Notes: generated by a model not told the origin, from the letters alone. Shown: positions 47,225 through 59,084, counted from the stretch's first letter. The stretch: 64,000 nt of DNA from Blasia pusilla (GCA_050084515.1 CM114271.1:5084001-5148000); one strand, 5' to 3'. Program-made: numbers and translations.

Positions 47225-47269
47225 TGATCCATCTTTGTGAATTCTATAAAAATTGGAGTTCCACACCCG

Positions 47270-48592
47270 TGTTGTGCGCATACACATCGCCACACAACCC
47301 ACATCGCTGGTCACATCTACACACCACACAACATCGATCTTCCCCAACATATAGGTAGATCTACACATAAAAAAAAAATAACACTCACGCATATACACCG
47401 AGATCCCATAATCGTCCCCAAAAATTTGAGTAGTATAAACGGCTCACCCGGCCTAAAACTCCACTCATGAATCTACATCAACATATCAAACCACATCCAC
47501 CCTCCGCTATGAGAGAATCGAATGCTAGCACCCTAACTCCTACACACCCATACACGTATATGCAAGAGAGGTGCTCCTAAGGCTCAACATGAGAAAGATG
47601 GCTTGAGAAAGCCATCCCTCTCACTCTTATATCCTTGGAAAGAGCCAAAAGGCTCTTCTCCCAAAAATAGTTGTGGGTTCGAATCCGACTCCTGCCAAAA
47701 AAGGTCATAAATGGGTGAGAAAAAATGGAGAAGAACTTTCACCTTCATGGAAACTCAGTTCAATCACTCCGCCATCAGAGTGCGGATGAATGCGGAATGT
47801 GTTTACCCAATGATCTATTAAATATAAAACCATGCTTGCCGTGACGATCCACAGGCTCTAAAATAGGGATGTTATGGGGGCCAGTAGATTAGCTTAGGCA
47901 ATATAACCAATGTTTCCAATGAAAATAGAAACTTTCGGCGAGCTCCCGCGCTTCAAATGCAGGGCCCGAGCACTGTCAGACAAAAAAAGGGTCCCAAACT
48001 TTGTTTTGTCGGACATCACAAAACCAAAAAATTGTCCGACAAAACATAGGGCTGAGGACTTTTTTTCCAATGATTCACAACGACTTCTAGCCCTTGTGTT
48101 GGGGTGACGTCTCCCAAATAAAATCCTTGGTTTAGGCCGGCAGGATGGTTGACCCCAAATGCAGGGGTAGACCGTGCTCTCCACGGCCATGGCTGTCGCC
48201 TCCACCACGATCTTTATGTTCTATAGGTTGAGACTTAATGTAGCTTGTTTTATGAACCATCAATTCTAAGTTTAGAGTAGCTATTAGGATTTTTTGAAAC
48301 CGATCCTAGCTTATAGATTTTATTCAAAAAATATGCTTGTATGACTTTTGGTTATTACACTCCCAATGGTAACCTGTGTGCAATATTACCGGGTGACCGT
48401 TGACTTGGTGAACGGGTCACCTGACAGACTAAAACCAAAATAAGGAAATCGCCACAAACAATGTTCTTGATGCAACAGAACTTTTTCCAACCTCATCCGA
48501 CATCTTGAGACGAAGTTACATCCAAACAGCTCGATGACTCTCTATACCGTCGATGTGATAGAACTCTATCTACGTCAAAATAAGATATGACA
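47270..48592 (-). mobile_element. Subfamily II A2-B2 repeat, split by an insertion
   Basis: On the minus strand it starts TGTCATATCTTATT at 48592 and ends GCGCACAACA at 47270. It matches the 18397-18992 repeat apart from about 690 bp inserted at about 47670-48357. Together with 48597-48777 it shows the internal end, B1, a 4-bp spacer, A2 and B2, the same split organisation as subfamily I. Confidence 0.7.
47670..48357. mobile_element. Unclassified insertion with tRNA-like end
   Basis: About 690 bp absent from the sister repeat at 18.4-19.0 kb. Its left end reads GTGGGTTCGAATCC then GACTCCTGCCA, resembling a tRNA T-arm plus acceptor end with CCA. Inside is a perfect 12-bp inverted pair TTTTGTCGGACA / TGTCCGACAAAA at about 48014-48055. 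It could be a SINE-like or small LTR (TRIM-like) element; no family is assigned. Confidence 0.45.
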
Positions 48593-48596
48593 ATTA

Positions 48597-48777
48597 TGGT
48601 GCGCATACACATTGCTACGCTACCCACATCGCTGGTCACATCTACACACCTCACAACACCCATCTTCCCCAACATATGGGTAGATCCACACATAAACGAA
48701 ATGCACTCATGCATATACACTAAGACCCCACAACCGCCCCCCTAGTTGGTAGTTGGGTGCCCCTAACTCCATATTTT
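48597..48777 (-). mobile_element. Subfamily II B1 block and internal 3' end
   Basis: On the minus strand this reads the tail of an internal region (matching the 45.4 kb tail: GGAGTTAGGGG, ACCAACTAGGGGG) and then a B block ending GCGCACCA at 48597, next to the A2 start at 48592. It matches 47270-47405. The element is truncated at 48777 by the plus-strand fragment that follows. Confidence 0.65.
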
Positions 48778-48780
48778 CAT

Positions 48781-50637
48781 GATTTTTAGGATAGATCGGA
48801 GAGATCTAGTAGAGCGCCTTCAAAGATATTGGAGAATAGCTCAAGAGGTCGAGGATGACCTTCTGAGGCCACGGGTAACCTGAGAGAGTAGGTTTCCTAA
48901 GTTTCTCCAAATAGAGAAACTTACTATTTTGAGTAAGTTTCTATTTGGAGTATAGTTGACTTTATACTTTTGGAAGTGGCATTTGACCCGCTACAGGAGG
49001 TCAAGAGGCAAGGAGGTGACATGCGAGCATAAGTTATCGAGGAGAGAGCTTGGGAGAGGGAAGGGGGTATATCTCGAAGAGAGAGAGCTTGAGAGATTTA
49101 CAAAGAGAGAATAAGAGAGTGAGAAAGTTTCAATGGAGGACCTCACTGGTCACTTGCTATTGGTGCAGGTTGGGAATTGTGGTCCCCGTTCAATGGCTCA
49201 TGGGAGTGCTCAGTGGAGCAAGGGTGCCTTTGGATGTGCTGTGCGATTGCCGATTTTTTGTGTGGAAGAGTGGCGCGCGGAAGCGCTGCCCAATTTTTTA
49301 TAAGGATTGAGTATGGGGCGGGTTGCTCCATTCTAGTGCTCTTGGGAGCACAATGTAGCTTTCTGGTTTTTTTGTTTACAAGTTTGAAGTTTTTGTTGGG
49401 AGAAATCAGCGTGGAAGCGCTGCCAAATTTTGTGTAGGAGAAGAGACGTGGGCTACACGACAATCCCCGTCAGTTTTTATTGGAAGGTTGAATGAAGAAT
49501 CCAATTAAATGAGGTCATACATCGGAAAGTTGTGCACATTGTGGAAGAAACAATATGCAATTTTGAGTTTGGAGCAGAAAGTTGTGGTTGATTGAGCAAG
49601 CTGCCATAGCCACCATGCTACCGTGTGAGTGAAATTTCCAATATTCCTTGGTAATTTCTTGAGTGGTAGAGAAAAATAAAAAAAATCATTGTTACCTTGG
49701 TGGATAGGACAAGGGCACCGGCCCTTGGAAGTAGAAGTTGAGTGGAAAAATTATTTGAGGAGAGTTGACCCACCAATTATGGAGAATGAGTCAATTTGTA
49801 AATTTGTCAGAAGGGGGCAGTCAAGTTAAGCAATTTTAGTTGAGACCCAGTTTTCCCGCGGTGTATTTTAGTAAGAAGACAAAATTTGGTGGGGGGGGGG
49901 GAGCCGCATCCTCTTCCGGGGATGCCGCATTGCCACTGTGAGTGGGGTTGCGCTGCCGTTGTCAACTCTAAACCCTACGTCACTACCTTTAAGCTTCCGC
50001 CTTTGCTGTTCCGTCTAAGCCAGCTGCTGTCAACGTCGGACCAGTTGTTGTAGCCGCTTGACTCTTGTTACTTATTTTAATAAATGGGGCTATTTTGTGG
50101 TCCGACTGAGCCTCTGTCTCCCAACACCCTTCACCATTCCGGAGGGCAAGTGACCTTTAAGGATTGGTGGGGTCCGAGTATTCATCATGCTTTGCTATGT
50201 CGTGATTTGTAGCCGCTCATTGACAATCAAGTACTTTGCCGTGATGCCCGTAGCCGCAATGCGTCGCCAATTTTTGGGCCATGCCGCTCGTGGCCGCACT
50301 GTCTCGATCACGGAGCCGCATCATCATTGTGGAGCAGATTATGTTTTTTTGATTGAGGAGGATATGCCGTTGAGTGCCGCACCCCATTTCTAAGTGCCAT
50401 GTCGTCTGTAGCCGTTACGTGCCGCACCGTACCGCTGGACCTGCACCGCACATCGAGCAGATTTGAGCATCATCAATACCAGAGGAGTACGACTTGCTGC
50501 TTGGAGGAGTAGTCTTCACAACCGAGTTGGGGTCAAAGTTTTTCAGTTGCTGAGGAGCGACATCGACACTTGTTGTTAGGTTATCCATTTTGGTCATTTG
50601 CCCCATACGTGTTAGGGATTTTTGGGTATTGGGAAGT
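48781..50637 (+). mobile_element. Subfamily I fragment: block A1 plus leader
   Basis: It starts at TTTTAGGATAGATCGG, passes through a shortened block A into the same leader as at 36.3-37.7 kb (TTTACAAAGAGAGAA, the CGGCTCATGGGAGTGCTC-type stretch, GAGGAGCGACATCGACA), and stops abruptly near 50637. There it meets a chromovirus gag in opposite orientation. Gag and pol are missing. Confidence 0.75.
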
Positions 50638-51418
50638 TATTTTGGATAGTCTCACAAGATCCGCGTACGTCTCTGGGATGTGAGGCATACGAAAGAGGGC
50701 CTTTTCGGCACTCGGTTTGAGCCCACTTAGGAAGATCACCTTTTTTGTATGTTCGTCCATGGAAAGTGCACTCATGAGTGCACTAAAATCTCGCACATAA
50801 GCGCCAAGTGATCCACTCTGGCGCAACCTCACCACCTCCATCCCATCACGATACTCTTGATATTCCGGAGTGAATCAGTTCCCAATCAACTCCTTGAAAT
50901 CTTCCCAACTCAACATTTTCCCACGACCTAGATGTTCTTTACGGTGAGCCGTCCACCAATGGAGAGCATGATCCTTCAGAAACGTGACCGCTCTGATCAC
51001 TTTGTCTTGTTAAATCCGCCTTTGCGCCGAAATAAAGTTCGAGTTTTGTTAGAAACTCGCTCACTTTCCGAGAACGCCCCATTCTTGTGAATGGCGTTGG
51101 AAAATTAGTCTTACAAAGCTTCTTGCCAGAACTAGAGGCTCCATTTGACTTGAATTCCGGTATCACCTTGCTCTGTTCGGCCATCTGGTCCGCCATCACC
51201 TTCATCAATCCCATCATTTGGATATAAAAGGCCGGATCGTTTAAGTTTGGACCCGAAGGTCCCGCGGAAAGATTTTCGGTTGGAACATCCTCATGTCTGG
51301 GACTCGGCACTTCGGGAGTCGCAAATTCCACCTCTGGCTCTCGGTCCGTCATTGATTCGTCTCTCGGCTTCTTTGCTTTGACTCGCGGTTTCCTCGGTTC
51401 TTCGCCTTTGGTCGCCAT
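50581..51418 (-). pseudogene. Chromovirus gag, partial
   Basis: ATG at 51418 starts MATKGEEPRKPRVKAKKPRD, a charged N-terminus, followed by a MADQMAEQSKVI helix and FLTKLELYFGAK. After a frameshift near 51.0 kb, the retrotransposon capsid core appears: LRQSGSLGAYVRDFSALMSA and IFLSGLKPSAEKALF (50841-50650). It is cut off at about 50640 by the neighbouring gypsy leader, so the zinc knuckle and all of pol are lost. Confidence 0.8.
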
Positions 51419-51548
51419 TTGCGAGTCGTCACTTTCTCAGATCTCCTCCTCGCCTCTTGCATTCCTCCTCGGCATCGCGATCTTTCGGCTACCTTGAATT
51501 CTCCCCAAACGTCCAGATCTTTAACGCCCCCAAGTTCACGCTCATCAA

Positions 51549-51566
51549 GGAATTGCTCTGATACCA
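51549..51566 (-). other. Primer-binding site matching initiator-Met tRNA
   Basis: Two bases downstream of the chromovirus 5' LTR the minus strand reads TGGTATCAGAGCAATTCC. Its first 12 bases are complementary to the 3' end of plant initiator-Met tRNA, the usual primer of plant LTR retrotransposons. Confidence 0.85.
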
Positions 51567-51568
51567 CG

Positions 51569-52599
51569 TGTCGTGCACCTACTCTCCTTGAACGTTAATC
51601 TTGTTTGTTGCGGAAGCGTGCGTTCAGTAGATCACGCTCTCAACGCTGATCTGCATCCAAACACGCATTTTGGTTAGTCGGGTCTTGGATCAATCAGCGG
51701 GATTACTTTCCGAGTTCTTGTCTCGGACTCTCATCAAGCTCAACCTTCCTAGTTTCGCGGTTTACAACACGGGAAAATCTCGAAAGACTTGGGACAGACT
51801 TTCTGGTCGGTTCAGGAACCTGAAACGGCGTTTCGCGCCTAGCGGTTCCAACTGTCCGATGGACATCCAATGAGTTCCTCACCAAGACTCGCACGAAGTG
51901 AATCTCAGGTTGGAATCCAAGTGTGGCGTACAAAGTCCACTCCCTTGGATTAGGTTTGGGTTTCGGGTTTCCGCGCCAAACTCCGGTTCCATCCCGTGCC
52001 TCTGAAACGCCGTTTGGCGCCCAAAGTGGGGATTCGTTTCCCGAGACATCTCGGAGAGGGTGCTCCCTTACTAGTACTTCTGGGGATCTCCGGGGGCCCC
52101 CTACATTTAGGGAAAGACACCCGGGCCTCTCCAATTGGCCCTCAACCTGATTGCTCTCTCAATCGTTTTCGGCCAATATCTCAGTTTGTACTTATGTGTT
52201 TGCTAAGATCTTTAGTGCGTTGGAAGCGTCTCAAGATCAGCTTTCCAACGCGCCCTTAGTTGTCCCAAACGCATCTTGGAGCTCAACGTTATGGTCCTAA
52301 ACACAGTCAGATTCTCCTAAACGCTAGTCGTGTTCCAAATTGGTTCTCACCTCTTTGGCAACCAACCTCCCAAGACTCAACTCATCTCAAGTCTCGGCTC
52401 GCGTTTGGTCTAGGTTTCCTGGTTGCGACCACTAACGCATGAAACGCACAACTCTATTCCGTGTTTCGTCTCTTAGACTTTTCCAAGAGACTCTTCCAAA
52501 CGCCTCTCCAAAGCGCAAACCTCGCAGCGTGAGTTCCTTTGAGTTCTGACATTTCGCTTGGCGCCTATTTGGTGTTGTTTGGTTATGAGGGTCGCGACA
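51569..52599 (-). repeat. Chromovirus 5' LTR (copy 1)
   Basis: It is 1031 bp, beginning TGTCGCGACCC on the minus strand at 52599 and ending GGTGCACGACA at 51569, next to the primer-binding site. It matches the LTR at about 59085-60041. The matching end of that other copy has lost about 20 bp (TTGCGGAAGCG region). Confidence 0.85.
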
Positions 52600-52660
52600 A
52601 AGCTTCACTGAATTCCCAATGAATTGGAATTCATATAATTCAAAAAACCCAGATCCTCTC

Positions 52661-53314
52661 TTACCCGCTCGAAAATTGGGTGGGTGCCTTGACCAGCCAA
52701 CTTGTCTGAGACAGAAGTTGGCAAATCGACTGGGAACTCGTCGATCCGATAGAGGTGGATGTCTTCCGCCGGGCTTGCAGACGAGAATGACCACTCTCCG
52801 GCTTCTTCGAAATGTCCACCATCTCCACGCTGGCGGTCCTCATGACCTCATCGTCCGTGATTTGAACTTCTGGCGTTTCCACTATGTTGATTGTGTCCCC
52901 GGACTTCATCGGGGACATTTCCCGCATCTCAACACTTTTGGTTAGATGGGCAGGGCTGTCATCAATGGCTATCGCTTTTTCCCTCCTCGCTTTAGCCAAT
53001 TCTACTCTCCTCACCGACGCGTCCAGACCCTTCTTTTCTCTCTTTTCGTCGGCAATCCTTTTCTTCAAGGCCTGCGACGTCTTAGCCTCTGCGTTTTGTC
53101 TATCGAGCGCCTCTTGAACACATCTCGTAAGAAGCTCCTGGTTGTGCATCTCCGCTTCCCTTTCCTGCTCCTCGATTTCCTGTTGCCTAATTTCATTTTC
53201 CGAATGAGGCCCTGGAGATGCTGACGTAGGAGTCCTAATGGACTTCGGAGTGAAGCTCCCAGACTTGTTTGCTTGTGATTTTTTCCTCGTCATTTTTTCC
53301 GGAAATGCCTCCAC
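52661..53314 (-). CDS. Hypothetical coiled-coil protein, probably truncated
   Basis: A 217-codon frame with a strongly charged helical stretch at residues 40-115 (EIRQQEIEEQEREAEMHNQE, AKTSQALKKRIADEKREKK), predicted coiled coil, and Lys/Ser-rich N-terminus. There is no enzymatic motif. An internal Met (MTRKK) is at residue 8. The frame ends in SSG-TAAGAG, which could equally be a GG/GTAAGAG splice donor, with any next exon displaced by the chromovirus LTR that starts 60 bp away. It could be a gag-like or accessory gene of the transposon at 53.6-57 kb. Confidence 0.45.
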   Translation of the reverse strand: MEAFPEKMTRKKSQANKSGSFTPKSIRTPTSASPGPHSENEIRQQEIEEQEREAEMHNQELLTRCVQEALDRQNAEAKTSQALKKRIADEKREKKGLDASVRRVELAKARREKAIAIDDSPAHLTKSVEMREMSPMKSGDTINIVETPEVQITDDEVMRTASVEMVDISKKPESGHSRLQARRKTSTSIGSTSSQSICQLLSQTSWLVKAPTQFSSG

Positions 53315-53374
53315 CTATGTCCACGATGAATCGCTTGATCAGTCGCCTTGCTGATATCAAGATGAGTCGCCTTG

Positions 53375-53490
53375 ATGGGTAGCTCGAATCGTCTCGCGAT
53401 CGTTCAGTCGAACCGTCTCGCTCTCGTTCGGTCGAATCGTCTTGCTCTCGTTCGGTCGAACCGTCTTGCTCTCGTTCCCTCGTATCGACT
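53375..53490. repeat. 25-bp tandem repeat
   Basis: Four to five units of TCGTTC(G/A)GTCGAA(C/T)CGTCT(T/C)GCTC lie upstream of the coiled-coil frame, on the side where its promoter would be. Confidence 0.8.
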
Positions 53491-53689
53491 CGCGATGACT
53501 CGCCATGTGAAACGCCCCTTGGTATCTGATTAGCTACTGCGCGGGAGAGAGAGGAATGGAGTCACGAAATGAGAAACCGGAAATGAGCGATTTCTGCCCT
53601 ATTTATACTTTTCTAGCCGTTGGGCTGACCGTTGGGTCCCGTCGTCCTTTCGACGGCGACGTGCCGGAGGTTACGGAAGTCCGGACGTG

Positions 53690-54275
53690 AAAAATGGCAA
53701 CCAGTCGGAGTCCGACAGGTTGCACGCCTCCGCCGTCCTGGGTACATCGCCATGTGCGCGAGCAACCCGTCGGTCTCCGACGGGTTGAGCGCCTCCGCCG
53801 TCTTCGGACAAGAACGCGAGGTACCCGCGCAACCCGTCGGAGACCGACATGTTGTGGGCCTCCGCCGTCTTTGGACAAGAACGGGACGTACCCGCGCAAT
53901 CCGTCTGAGACCGTTGGGTTGCACGCTTCCCTTGTCAAGGGTTAACAACGCGGGCTTCCCGCGCAACTCGTCGGAGTCCGGCAGGTTGCACGCTTCCTTC
54001 ATGTAAGCACCACAAGGCGAGGCCCTTGCGCAACCCGTCGGAGGGCGACGGGTTGCACGCCTCGCCGTCTTTGGGCAAATAGGTGCGGCACCCGCGGAAC
54101 TCGTCTGGAACAGACGGTTTGCACGCCTCCAGCATCTTTGGGCAAGAAGGAGCGGTATCCGTGCAACTCGTTGGAGAGCGATGGGTTGCCAGCTTCGACC
54201 ATGTTTGCGTTTGAAGGTAAGGCGAAGCGGGCAACCCGTCCGAAGCCGACGGGTTGCAGGCTTCGCTTAGCTTGG
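53690..54275. repeat. 66-68-bp minisatellite with palindromic core (left array)
   Basis: Nine units start near 53693, 53763, 53830, 53895, 53961, 54029, 54093, 54160 and 54229. Each holds a palindrome of the form GCAACCCGTCGG-N-CCGACGGGTTGC. The spacer often reads GCACGCCTCCGCCGTC. Apparent open frames through the array are by-products of the repeat. The palindrome recurs right of the adjacent transposase-like gene. Confidence 0.85.
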
Positions 54276-54566
54276 GTTAATTGTTGAGTAACCAGGACTC
54301 CGACGGGTTCCAACAAAACGAAGTGTGCTTCGCAACCCACGTCTCTGCTTCCCAAATCCGGTAACACATTGCAAGAGAATTGAATATGTTGCAAGAGAAT
54401 TGGATCCATTGTGTCAGACAATGTCACCTACCGAATTCATCTTGTCAGTAAAAATCTATCAGGAGTATCTGTATTCCTATTCACTATAAATTAAAAATTC
54501 TCATTCTCATTCTCATTCTCATTCTCTTTCTCATTCTCACCCTCCTCCCGTACGAAATTTCTGGGA

Positions 54567-56571
54567 ATGGATAATTATGTGAAGCTCACTTGTGGCAGTC
54601 ATCTGGCGGCCCTTCCTCAATCAGAAATCATTCAACCGCAAGCTCGTGAGTCTTTCATAGCAGTGGATGAAAATTTTCTCTCTATTCGATTTCTTCTCCA
54701 AATTGGAACCATCTTTGTATCCAAAGATGTTAGGGTGGACGGTACGGAAGACATAATAGGTGAGACGGTCCAGCCAGTGACCTCAGACCGTAAAGTATGG
54801 AATCTCCTACCTCTAGCAAATGGTCAATACAGAGTTTACGGCCTGCCCCTGAATTCCTCTGTTTCCCAAGTAGACGGTCTAGAATTTCCTAGTGCTCCGA
54901 GCTCTACGTTTGCAACTCCAAGCTCTGTAGATCCGACTTCGACTCCAACTTCACACGCTCGTATCAATGTTGTTCTTCCTGAAGAGATTCCGGATGTTAT
55001 CAACCTCAATGGATCTGTCGGACACCAACCGGGCCCTCTGTCCGCCTACTAGTTCCTCTTGCGAGTATCAGGCAATAGTTTGCTTTCGTCTCTGGCCTTG
55101 AAAATGTTCAAGCACATTCTTGTCGACGAGCTGCCGCCCACGTACGATGGTAATTGCATTTTTGAGTTGCCTCCACTTGCCGCTCCTGCTCAAAAGAAAG
55201 ATGGAGGACGCCTGAAGGGTATGGGCAGAAAGTCTGATTGTCATCGATGGTGCAAGCTTCAACGGACTAGTGCTTCAATTCCAGATGGTCCTTGGATTGT
55301 CTCCCGCCGCCAATGCGTGGGAGCCTTGGAGTGTAGAAGTCCAGCATGCCCGTATCTAGAGCGCAACGGGCAAGTCAATACATCGCAATTCACCCCTAAG
55401 AATGCAGAAACTCCATACGAGGTCGGTGCCACCATACCGCCGGGAGGCCATCGATGTCCTCATTGTCAGGCATCGCCCTTCTGCGTTGGAGCGTGTCCTG
55501 CATACATATTTTTCATTGTCCACGACTTGGGCTCCACGCCGTAGTACACAAGGTCGGGCAGTTCATGTTGGCTCCCACACTCATCCTCAGAACCGATGTC
55601 TGAGAGACACATCAAGGAGGATGTGGCGAAGAAAGTTGCCGAGGTCTACAGAAACTCTCCGGGTTCAAAGCCCAGAGTGATCAAGCTCACAACGGCATCA
55701 CAAATTTGTGAAGAATTGCTTGGAATCCCTAGACAGGGCAAGATCATGGCGGCTGAGGAGAAACAACTCTGGGAAAATCTCGCATTTCTCGCTGATCCTG
55801 AATGCTTCCGGAATTTGCTGCGTCAAATACGACTGATGGAAAGACGGCCGAAATGGATGCCATCGCCAGAATCAAGGCCAACTCCAGATTTCCATTCATT
55901 TGAGATGGCGTTCATGGGCCAAGGAGGCGAGGATCCGGGCCTATGTCTTCAAAATGTCAACCACAGGTCCGTCGAGTGGCCTCGATCTTGTAGATCGAAT
56001 GAGGGAAGGGGAAGATCTTTACGGCAGCTGGGTAAGCTTTGATATTTGCTACAGAGTGCTGAACGGATGGTTGACGATAGATGCTCACGTTTATGACCAT
56101 ATGGAGAAGGGACTCAAAACTATATTTTTCTGTGAAGTAAAGGAAGAAGACGTTGGCATTTTGAAGATGTGCTGGTTACTCTTATTGGAGGTGGTGAAGG
56201 AAAACAAAAGGCCACCTCCGGAAATTTATGGGTTCATGGCAGACAATGCACAACCTGGGTGGATTGCTATCCAAGAAGTGTTCTGGGGTGGAGAGGTTTA
56301 ACCGGAGAGGGAAAGGTCGGATGCTTTCCATTGGCAACAGTCTGTGACCGAGTACACCAAATCTTGCATCAAGGAGAATAAGAGGACAGAGCATGTCACT
56401 CTACTCCAACGCTGCAAGGACAACAAAACCTTGAAGCAAGGGCATGGAATGCAGGAAGAACTTCATGGGTGGTGGAGGAAGCATGCGATTGAGGGGAAGT
56501 ACAAAGAGTTGTGCTCTTGGTTGAGTTGGTGGACTGTACGTAAGAGACAATGGGGAAACTTCATGCGGTAG
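54567..56571 (+). pseudogene. Decayed transposase-like gene
   Basis: One frame runs 54567-55544, broken only by TAG at 55050. It carries a Cys-rich part (CVGALECRSPACPYLERNGQ, HRCPHCQASPFCVGACPAY). After a frameshift near 55.54 kb come RAVHVGSHTHPQNR, then DVAKKVAEVYR (55596 onward). In another frame follow FDICYRVLNGWLTIDAH, FMADNAQPGWIAIQEVF (about 56225-56280), and FHWQQSVTEYTKSCIKE with WLSWWTVRKRQWGNFMR. A zinc-binding N-terminal part, a DNAxxGW Asp motif and a late His-containing segment suggest a DDE transposase. I cannot assign the superfamily. It is flanked by palindromic arrays. Confidence 0.5.
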
Positions 56572-56689
56572 GTGAGTTCACTATTTTGTCTTGTCAAGCT
56601 CACGCTGAGAATTTTTTGTAAAGTTGTAGCTCAGGGTGAGAAGCGTGGGAACTATAGGGATTTCAAACCGAAGAAACCAAGCAAGCCGT

Positions 56690-56955
56690 CGGATGTGACG
56701 GGTTGCCCGAGTGTGCAACCCGACGGAAACCGACAGGTTGCATCTTGAATTTTGGTGCAACCCGAGTGTGCAACCCGTTGGGTCCCGACGGGTTGCAGAG
56801 TCATTCATGGGATACCTCGGCCTTGCAACCCGTCTAGTTCCGACGGGTTGCAGTAGGTGGGTTTAAGGTTACAACACGTCGGGACCTGACGGGTCGCAGA
56901 GTCGTTCATGGGATGCCTCGGGCCTGCAACCCGTCTGGTTCCGACAGGTAGCTTA
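56690..56955. repeat. Palindromic repeats (right array)
   Basis: About five GCAACCCGTC / GACGGGTTGC palindromes with spacers like AGAGTCATTCATGGGATACC. The core is the same as in the left array at 53690-54275, but spacing and intervening sequence differ. Being on the other side of the transposase-like gene, they may be its subterminal binding sites. Confidence 0.75.
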
Positions 56956-57147
56956 TGTCTTTGACTCATGAGTTATTTTCGTTCCCTTCTAACATTGCCG
57001 TCGTTGCAGGGATTGAACGTTCATGAAAATGCCCTCTGCCCCAACACAAGTGGAGCAGAAAGTGTTCATTCCTCCTGGAGGTCGTCACAAGCATGCCAAC
57101 AAAATTCACTTGTGGAGGCATGCCAACAAGACCAGGCAAGAGCAATG

Positions 57148-59051
57148 CTATAGTCTGCAACATCCCATATCTTCCTCACATAAGTCATAACAAAAGGAAG
57201 GGGGCCGTCGATCTACGAGCTCTATGTCAGGGCGGAACCGGAACACCTCCGCTGGTCCAACTCCCAACGTCGCCAACTCCATGGCGGAAAACAATGGAGT
57301 CTGGCTCACCCTAGTGGCCACCTCCAACAACGTGGTTGATAGTGGCTCCACCTGAGCCGGCATAGGAGTGGTCTCTCCAACTCCTCGTGATTTTGATGCA
57401 CTTTTCCCACTCGTGGGCACTACTAGTCATCGAAGCACCATCGACGGTATATGAAGTGCTTCCAACAATGTGAACGACTGGGGAATCCTGGTTTGCCGCC
57501 CATCGATCCCCTCCTATGGGTCAATCTCACCCCAATCACCACCAGAGCAGCCTGAACCTGAGCCACACTACACCTAAATCCCATCCCCATAGAATCCTCA
57601 TCAACATCATGATATGATGTCCAAGTGGCGCCATACTAGCTACTCTCAGCTCCATGCCTGCCCTTAGCTACATCATTGTCATGGCAACAATCCTCTGCTC
57701 CAACTAATCGATGCGAGTAAGGAGCGTTGCATTGGCTGCATGACCTCCATCTCTTGTGACTAGTGATGGCACTCTACCACCCCAACCATCCACTACTCGA
57801 TCTCCACCAACTCTCTCGCCCCCAAGTCTTGTGCCTACCTCTGGATGTACCTCCCGACAAAGATCAAAAAACCTATCCCTATTGTGACCATATCGGTGAC
57901 AATGATCACACAGCAACTATGGAGGGGCCATCCTTGGTGGCTCTTGAGCAATCGAAGGCACCCTTGGCCCTCTACCATGTTGTGGGCAGTCCCTCTACCT
58001 ATGTGGCCCACCAGACATCCAACAAGCCAACCTTGGTCCCTGTTGGGTAACATATGTCGGTACGGGTTGATGCCTCATCATCTCATGATACATGCCCTGC
58101 TCTTTGGGCCCACCGGCCCACTCCCATCGTACTGGTGCATGTTGGGGTAAATGTGGGTCTACTCCTACTTGTCGACCCATTCAATCCCACGAAAATCTTG
58201 TGGTCATTACTTGCTCCTCACTCATGTTGAGCTCTACCCACTCAGACAACTCGAAGACCACCTTTAATGTGGGCTTCGCTTTGTGAAGCAACATCACATC
58301 CCGAACTCTCCTCCGTAGCTACTCGTCCAACACCCCGTACCAATACTAAACTGGCTACGCCTCAATCACTCCATATGTCATAATGATCAATCTCCGCATG
58401 CGCATGAAGGCCTCTCTTAAAATCTCACCCGATCTTGGCTGAAAATCCTATAGACTCTTCTGCTTGTCGGTCCGCACGTCCTAGTAGTTTCTTCCCAACT
58501 ATAAAAAGAACTCCAATGTAGGTCTGAAACTCGGTGGTCCTCTACCACGAGAGGTCTCCGTCACCTTGTCACTCTCACTGCCATCCTCTCCATCTCGTTC
58601 TCGGGTTGATGGTGAAGGTCTCTCCGCTCTTACTATCCCATCATTCGCCTCGCGGCCACTAGTGGACACATATCCTGGAGCCCAAAACACCCTCCAAGCA
58701 TCAATCTCTACATAGTATAGAGATCGGAACTCCATGTAATCATCCATCAATGGACCCTCCAAGTATTGGAACAACCCGTTCCATGCCATGAAAGGGTTGA
58801 AAACATGTCGGGGCCCGTATCTCGTGGAAGTCGCACCACGTGTCAAACTCTTGGATGAAGTCATCTAGATCTATGGTGCCTACCACACCCGAGAAACGAT
58901 GCATGCCTTGGTGGCCCATATCGTCCATCTCTCTCCACGTATCATTGTCCCCGTCCGCGATCTCGTCACCAAACCCGATGTTTAGTGATGACAATCTAGC
59001 CGCGGATGGAAGTTGGCATGGTTCATGACTAGAAACCCCACAATACCTCAT
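57148..59051 (-). pseudogene. gypsy gag-protease of the methyltransferase-element family
   Basis: From high to low coordinate: FSGVVGTIDLDDFIQEFDTW (about 58.90 kb), NPFMAWNGLFQYLEG and DDYMEFRSLYY (about 58.78-58.70), FRPTLEFFL (about 58.51), a zinc knuckle CDHCHRYGHNRDR (about 57.90) and LEVATRVSQTPLFSAMELAT with GVGPAEVFRFRP (about 57.3-57.2). Each block matches gag or its downstream part in the 38.2-39.9 kb copy. Frameshifts are present. No methyltransferase or RT follows; the copy is truncated at about 57.15 kb. Confidence 0.8.
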
Positions 59052-59084
59052 GCCACTCCGTGGTACTCCACTACCACTACTCGT

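Noticed and set aside
49890-49902. Run of G at the gypsy leader
   Set aside because: Simple homopolymer in a decayed leader; not treated as a polypurine tract because it is not next to any LTR start.
53603-54427. Long overlapping frames on both strands rich in Arg, Pro and Gly
   Set aside because: They are by-products of the 66-68-bp palindromic minisatellite, whose unit length keeps frames open.
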